Shown here in pieces: positions 60,249 to 64,000 of a stretch of 64,000 nucleotides of DNA; position 1 is the stretch's first letter, and the number at the start of each line of letters is the position of its first letter. The position numbers were made by a program, and so were the translations under genes. This stretch comes from Mycobacterium cookii (GTDB taxonomy: Bacteria; Actinomycetota; Actinomycetes; Mycobacteriales; Mycobacteriaceae), in assembly GCF_010727945.1 (NCBI RefSeq), contig NZ_AP022569.1, positions 3,906,001 through 3,970,000 of the forward strand, in the 5' to 3' direction. The notes under the pieces were generated by a model that was not told the DNA's origin, made no database searches, and saw only the letters and a program-made list of their open reading frames with translations.

Positions 60249-60541
60249 CCGGTAATCATGGCTCAGTCCGACTGCGCTCCTAGCAGGACCATCCCGATTG
60301 GACGTGCGGGATAGCGGGGACGGTCCGCCGTCGAGCCGCCGGTGCGTGGAACACGTGTTGGTTCCGCGGTACGCCGCACATCGACACACCACCCCCCAGT
60401 TCCACCCCACACGCACATGGCCTTTCGGAGTGGAGCAAACGAATGTGAATGCGCATCTTCACTGCGTCACGGTCAAGGTACGGTCAGAATCGACACAAGG
60501 GACTCGTTTGCAATGCTAATGACACCGGATGACTAGCGATT
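60249..60541. other. Promoter region of caspase operon, right end of element
   Basis: These 293 bases separate the caspase GTG from the right att repeat. The minus-strand frame stays open to 60416 but is poorly coding (several Cys, low-complexity). The 60455-60540 part is AT-richer and probably holds the promoter. No RNA gene or dyad stands out. Confidence 0.45.
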
Positions 60542-60594
60542 TTGTGGAGCCGATGACGGGAATCGAACCCGCGTATTCAGCTTGGGAAGCTGAT
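60542..60594 (-). repeat. Right attachment-site repeat, inside tRNA-Gly
   Basis: Identical over 53 bp to 29892-29944. It covers the CCA end and 3' portion of the intact tRNA-Gly through the anticodon arm. The element therefore recombined in the tRNA gene and left a working copy here. Confidence 0.95.
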
Positions 60595-60618
60595 GTTCTG
60601 CCATTGAACTACATCGGC
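60545..60618 (-). tRNA. glyU: tRNA-Gly (anticodon CCC), CCA encoded
   Basis: A 74-nt gene on the minus strand. The acceptor stem pairs GCCGATG with CATCGGC, the D arm, the anticodon stem TCAGC/GCTGA with loop TTCCCAA, and the T arm with GTTCGATTC are all in place. The anticodon is CCC. The CCA tail is encoded. It is the attB of the 30.65-kb element and lies just before dcd, as I recall for glyU in M. tuberculosis. Confidence 0.95.
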
Positions 60619-60686
60619 AATGTTGCTCCGGAAGGCTAACATCCAACGTCGCGCCGTCGACCAACATGAGCGGCTACGCTCGTCGC

Positions 60687-61259
60687 GTGCTGCTCTCCGA
60701 TCGCGACCTCAGGGCCGAAATCGCTGCCGGCCGGTTGGGAATCGACCCGTTCGACGACGCCCTGGTTCAGCCGTCCAGCGTGGACGTCCGTCTCGACAGT
60801 TTGTTTCGGGTCTTCAACAACACCCGCTACACGCACATCGACCCCGCGCAGCAACAAGACGAGCTGACCAGCCTGGTGGAACCGGCCGAGGGCGAACCAT
60901 TCGTGCTGCATCCCGGGGAATTCGTGCTCGGTTCGACGTTGGAGCTGTGCACGCTGCCGGAAGATTTGGCGGGCCGGCTGGAGGGCAAGTCGTCGCTGGG
61001 ACGCCTTGGGCTGCTGACACATTCGACCGCCGGCTTCATCGATCCCGGGTTCAGCGGTCACATCACCCTGGAGCTGTCCAACGTCGCCAACCTGCCGATC
61101 ACGCTGTGGCCGGGTATGAAAATCGGTCAGCTGTGCATCCTGCGCCTGACCAGCCCGGCCGAACATCCGTACGGCAGCGCGTCGGTCGGCTCGAAATATC
61201 AGGGCCAGCGCGGACCGACTCCATCACGGTCGTATCAAAATTTCATAAGGTCCACTTAA
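60687..61259 (+). CDS. dcd: dCTP deaminase
   Basis: A 190-aa trimeric enzyme that deaminates dCTP; the actinobacterial form may also act as a dUTPase. Sequence is near-identical to the M. tuberculosis protein as I recall it ([80 protein letters not shown]). The catalytic region around [11 protein letters not shown] and the Glu of the ITLE strand are intact. GTG 60687 gives the same start as in M. tuberculosis; ATG 60666 adds seven residues. Core gene, outside the element. Confidence 0.97.
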   Translation: MLLSDRDLRAEIAAGRLGIDPFDDALVQPSSVDVRLDSLFRVFNNTRYTHIDPAQQQDELTSLVEPAEGEPFVLHPGEFVLGSTLELCTLPEDLAGRLEGKSSLGRLGLLTHSTAGFIDPGFSGHITLELSNVANLPITLWPGMKIGQLCILRLTSPAEHPYGSASVGSKYQGQRGPTPSRSYQNFIRST

Positions 61260-61371
61260 GTTAGCCTGTCTCAGCGCACAGCTTCCACAGTGAATATTTA
61301 TCTGTAGCGCCGGACGCGGTGTCCCCTCCGCCTAAACCCGTGGCGCGCTGCGCAGGTTCTTGGAGGCCGCC

Positions 61372-63279
61372 ATGGATATCGTGCTCGGAGTGTCAATGGC
61401 GCCGACAGCAGTCCGGATGTTGCTGGTCGAAGGTGAGAACGCCGACGGCGTCACCATCGAGGACACCACCTTCGACATCGCCACCGACGATGAAGCGGCA
61501 ACGCTCAGCGCTGCCGATCAGGTGATCTCGGCAATCCTGGGCACCCGAGAGGGCGCCACCGAAGCCGGTCACGCGCTCGGATCGACCGGCGTCACCTGGA
61601 CCGACCCGGTGGACGCCGCCGCACTGCATTCGGCGCTGGCCACCCGCAAGGTCGAAAACGTCATGCTGGTATCGGCGTTCATGGCCGCGGCCGCCCTCAC
61701 CCAGATGGTCGGCAGCACCGTCGGTGACGCACACACCGCCTTACTTTTCCTGGAGCCAGATACCGCGACGCTGGCCATCGTCGACTCCGCCGACGGTTCC
61801 ATCACCGATGTCCACAAAGAGTCGGTCTCGGGCACCGACACGATCGCCGCGCTGGCCGGTATGGTGGCCGGTCTGGAAGCGCTGGAGACGCGCCCGCAAA
61901 GCGTGTTCATCGTCGGCTCCGGGGTGGATGTCGCCGCGATCAAGCCGCAACTGGAAACGGTGACGCTGCTTCCCGTGACAGCGGCCGAAGAGCCGGAGAC
62001 CGCGTTGGCGTGGGGCGCGGCGCTGGCATCGGCCAGCGCGCCGCTGTTCGCCTCGTCGACGGCGGCGTTGGCGTACGCGCAAGACCCCGGCACCGGTGCG
62101 ATCGATCCGTATGCCGTCGCCCCGGGATACCTTGCAGTGCCTGATGTTCCGTTCGGCACCGAACTGGGTGAAGATGACCTTGCCTACAGCGCCGTGCCAG
62201 ATGAAGAAGCCGACGTCCACACCGCCTCGATGGACGCCATGTCGGACGAGGAAGCTGAGGCCCCCACCGCCGCGGCGGGCTTCCCGCACGACGAACTCTT
62301 CGACGGCGGCTCCGAGCGCAGACCGCTCGTGCTCCTGGGGAGCATGCTGGCCGTCGTCGTGGTGGCCGCTGCGCTGTCGCTGGAAGTCGCACTGGCACTG
62401 GGTGTTCGGCCGAGTGTCGCCCTTCTGCCCCGCCCGCTGCAAAGCCTCATCGAGCCAGCGCGCCCTGCGCCTGCCCCCGCGCCGGCGCCGGTGAGCGCGC
62501 CTGTGCCGCAAGCTCATTCGATTCCAGCACCCGCGGTGGTGGCTCCGCCGGTGCGCGCACCGATTCCGGCTCCGGCGCCCGCGCCGGTTCTGGCCGCTGC
62601 GCCGCCCGCGCCGATCCCGGCCCCAGCGCCGGTCATCGTCCCGCTCCCGATTCCGGCCAGCCCGCCAATTCACATCGCTCCGTTGCACGTGCCGAGCCCT
62701 GCGCCGGTGCATGTCCCGTCGCCGCAGCCGCCGATATGGCTCCCGTCGCCGCAGCAGCCCCCGGTGAGCCATCCTCATCAGCCGCCGGTGCACCTGCCGG
62801 CACCGCAGGGCCCCGTCCCTGTCGTGCCCGAGCCGCCAATGCATCTTCCCGGATTGCCGGGCTTCGAGCCGCCGGGAGGACCGCCGGACACCGTTCGCGG
62901 TCCGGGATTCGGTGGCCCGCCAGAGGGCGGTTTCGGCGGGCATCCGGGCTCGGGCGGCTTTGGCGGTATCCCCGGAATCGGTGGACCGCCTGCAGGTAGC
63001 CCAGGAATCGGTGGTCCGCCCGCCGGTGGCGGTTTCGGCGGCAACCCGGGCTTTGGCGGTATGCCCGGCGGCGGCTTCGGCGGCATCCCTGGTCTGGGCG
63101 GCTTCGGTGGCGGCCCGGGCGGCGGCATCGGTGACGGCCCGGGCGGCGGCTTCGGCGGTGGCCACGGGTTCGGCGGAGGCGGGTTCGGCGGAGGCGGCTT
63201 CGGTGGTGGTGGATTTGGTGGCGGCGGCCACAGTGGCGGCTTCGGCGGCGGCGGCCACAGCGGCGGCGGACACCACTAG
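61372..63279 (+). CDS. Actin-fold-like mycobacterial membrane protein with Pro- and Gly-rich tail
   Basis: A 635-aa protein. ATG 61372 follows GGAGG. The N-terminal 240 residues (MDIVLGVSMAPTAVRMLLVEG, then HALGSTGVTW, ENVMLVSAFMAAAAL, TALLFLEPDTATLAIVD) have strand-turn patterns like one lobe of an actin/Hsp70 fold; no complete ATPase site is visible. An acidic linker and one transmembrane helix (about 322-346) follow, then a Pro-rich zone and a C-terminal zone of GFGG repeats. It is likely a mycobacterial DUF7159-type protein. A paralogue follows at 63500, and a distant relative lies at 16401. Confidence 0.8.
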   Translation: MDIVLGVSMAPTAVRMLLVEGENADGVTIEDTTFDIATDDEAATLSAADQVISAILGTREGATEAGHALGSTGVTWTDPVDAAALHSALATRKVENVMLVSAFMAAAALTQMVGSTVGDAHTALLFLEPDTATLAIVDSADGSITDVHKESVSGTDTIAALAGMVAGLEALETRPQSVFIVGSGVDVAAIKPQLETVTLLPVTAAEEPETALAWGAALASASAPLFASSTAALAYAQDPGTGAIDPYAVAPGYLAVPDVPFGTELGEDDLAYSAVPDEEADVHTASMDAMSDEEAEAPTAAAGFPHDELFDGGSERRPLVLLGSMLAVVVVAAALSLEVALALGVRPSVALLPRPLQSLIEPARPAPAPAPAPVSAPVPQAHSIPAPAVVAPPVRAPIPAPAPAPVLAAAPPAPIPAPAPVIVPLPIPASPPIHIAPLHVPSPAPVHVPSPQPPIWLPSPQQPPVSHPHQPPVHLPAPQGPVPVVPEPPMHLPGLPGFEPPGGPPDTVRGPGFGGPPEGGFGGHPGSGGFGGIPGIGGPPAGSPGIGGPPAGGGFGGNPGFGGMPGGGFGGIPGLGGFGGGPGGGIGDGPGGGFGGGHGFGGGGFGGGGFGGGGFGGGGHSGGFGGGGHSGGGHH

Positions 63280-63499
63280 TCCGCAGCGGCATTGCTCGCG
63301 ACGCGGTAAAATCGGCTTGCGAAGGGTCAGCCGGGGGGCATCGACCAATGCTCCCGGCCGGGACTTCACCGAGCACAGCTAATTCTGCGGGCCTGAACGC
63401 CGCGCACGAGTGCGGCGCTTGATTTTCGTGTTCAGCCACCTCAGAGGTGCGCTTCTCTGACACGACCGCAGATAGCTGGCAAAACATGTTGGAGGACTG

Positions 63500-64000
63500 G
63501 TGGATACCGTACTTGGGGTGTCGATGGCACCCACGACGGTTCGCATCGTGCTGGTTGAGGGAGAAGGCGCCGACGGCGCGACCGTCGATGAGGACAATTT
63601 CGTCGTCGCCGACAGCGAAGACCCGGCAACCATGCGCGCTCCGGATCAGGTGGTCGCGGCAATTCTCGGCACCCGCGAAGGTGCCAGTGAGGCCGGCTAC
63701 GACCTGCTGTCCACGGGTGTGACGTGGAGCAACCCGCGCGATGCGGCCGAACTGCGCGACGCGTTGGCGGCCCGCAAGGTCGAGAACGTGATGCTTGTCT
63801 CGACGTTTCTCGCCGCGGCGGCGTTGGCCCAGTCGATGGGCGCCGCGACGGGGTACGCCCGTGCCGCGCTGCTGTATGTCGAGCCCGAAACCGCGACGCT
63901 GGCCTTGGTCGACACCAACGACGGGTCGATCACCGAAGTCCACCGCGAGGTTCTGCCTGACGACGACGACCAGGCCGTCTCCAAGCTGCTCGACCTGGTC
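63500..64000 (+). CDS. Paralogue of the preceding actin-fold-like membrane protein, truncated by window end
   Basis: 167 codons visible. GTG 63500 follows GGAGGA (63491-63496) and gives MDTVLGVSMAPTTVRIVLVEG, nearly the same N-terminus as the neighbour. Matching stretches recur (AAILGTREGASEAGYDLLSTG, ARKVENVMLVSTFLAAAALA). It is a tandem duplicate on the same strand, 220 bp after the first; the gene continues beyond the window. Confidence 0.88.
   Translation, partial: MDTVLGVSMAPTTVRIVLVEGEGADGATVDEDNFVVADSEDPATMRAPDQVVAAILGTREGASEAGYDLLSTGVTWSNPRDAAELRDALAARKVENVMLVSTFLAAAALAQSMGAATGYARAALLYVEPETATLALVDTNDGSITEVHREVLPDDDDQAVSKLLDLV

Larger units (their letters stand above)
29892..60594. 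mobile_element. Integrative defence element in tRNA-Gly(CCC), about 30.65 kb
   Basis: Bounded by perfect 53-bp direct repeats of the tRNA-Gly 3' end, with the tRNA restored at the right edge. It encodes a tyrosine integrase, primase-polymerase and RepA-like ATPase, plus at least three defence modules: BREX type 1, a DUF262-DUF1524 nuclease, and a caspase-STAND/lipase pair. There is no relaxase, type IV secretion, FtsK/TraB or phage capsid gene, so it is probably non-conjugative or a satellite. Several genes (pglX middle, 46.9-47.5 kb, 49-50 kb) are visibly lower in GC than the flanking chromosome, a sign of transfer. Confidence 0.92.

Noticed and set aside
29945..60541. Integrative and conjugative element or complete prophage
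   Set aside because: No relaxase, FtsK/TraB translocase, capsid, portal, terminase-large or lysis gene is visible.
61741..63369. 542-aa minus-strand open frame across the Pro/Gly-rich gene
   Set aside because: Composition follows the complement of repeats; plus-strand gene has a strong ribosome site and a conserved N-terminus shared with its paralogue.

Overview
The window is high-GC actinobacterial DNA, almost certainly from a non-tuberculous Mycobacterium. It carries a cutinase, an LdtMt1-type L,D-transpeptidase, mycobacterial actin-fold-like Pro/Gly-rich membrane proteins (one complete, one running off the right end, one more distant relative), and a tRNA-Gly(CCC)-dcd pair that matches the glyU-dcd arrangement I recall from M. 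tuberculosis.

Layout. 1-5.96 kb: end of a Pro-rich membrane protein, a small conserved protein, a cutinase, an SDR-P450 operon divergent from a TetR regulator, and a secreted zinc-hydrolase-like protein. 6.2-14.24 kb: PAGAP-repeat secreted protein, L,D-transpeptidase, a three-gene partner-switching operon (PP2C phosphatase, B12-binding sensor, STAS protein), an OB-fold/thiolase pair, and an M4 protealysin-like protease with an emfourin-type inhibitor. A decayed 41-nt tRNA-Gly fragment lies at 14.24 kb. 14.27-29.8 kb: membrane protein, Thr/Gly-repeat protein, HTTM pair, GGDEF-EAL protein, glycosyltransferase, giant cyclase/ATPase, secreted protein, NAD-epimerase.

29.89-60.59 kb is a clear integrated element of about 30.65 kb. 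It is bounded by a perfect 53-bp direct repeat, which is the 3' part of tRNA-Gly(CCC); the intact tRNA is at the right end. It carries a complete type 1 BREX operon (brxA, brxB, brxC, pglX, pglZ, brxL), a GmrSD/BrxU-like DUF262-DUF1524 nuclease, a small replication and recombination module (primase-polymerase, RepA-like ATPase, tyrosine integrase), and at the right end a convergent two-gene operon. That operon encodes a caspase-like/STAND NTPase/TPR protein of about 1,656 aa and an LCAT-type lipase. There is no conjugation machinery or phage structural module, so the element is best read as a non-self-transmissible integrative defence island. BrxL ends in a domain resembling the MIT_C (PLD-like) domain of eukaryotic MITD1.

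60.5-64 kb returns to core sequence: tRNA-Gly, dcd, one complete and one partial actin-fold-like membrane protein. The three tRNA-derived repeats at 14.24, 29.89 and 60.54 kb suggest repeated accretion of islands at one tRNA gene.

The strongest candidates for undescribed biology are the caspase-STAND-TPR/lipase pair, the B12 W-x9-EH partner-switching operon, and the MIT_C-bearing BrxL.
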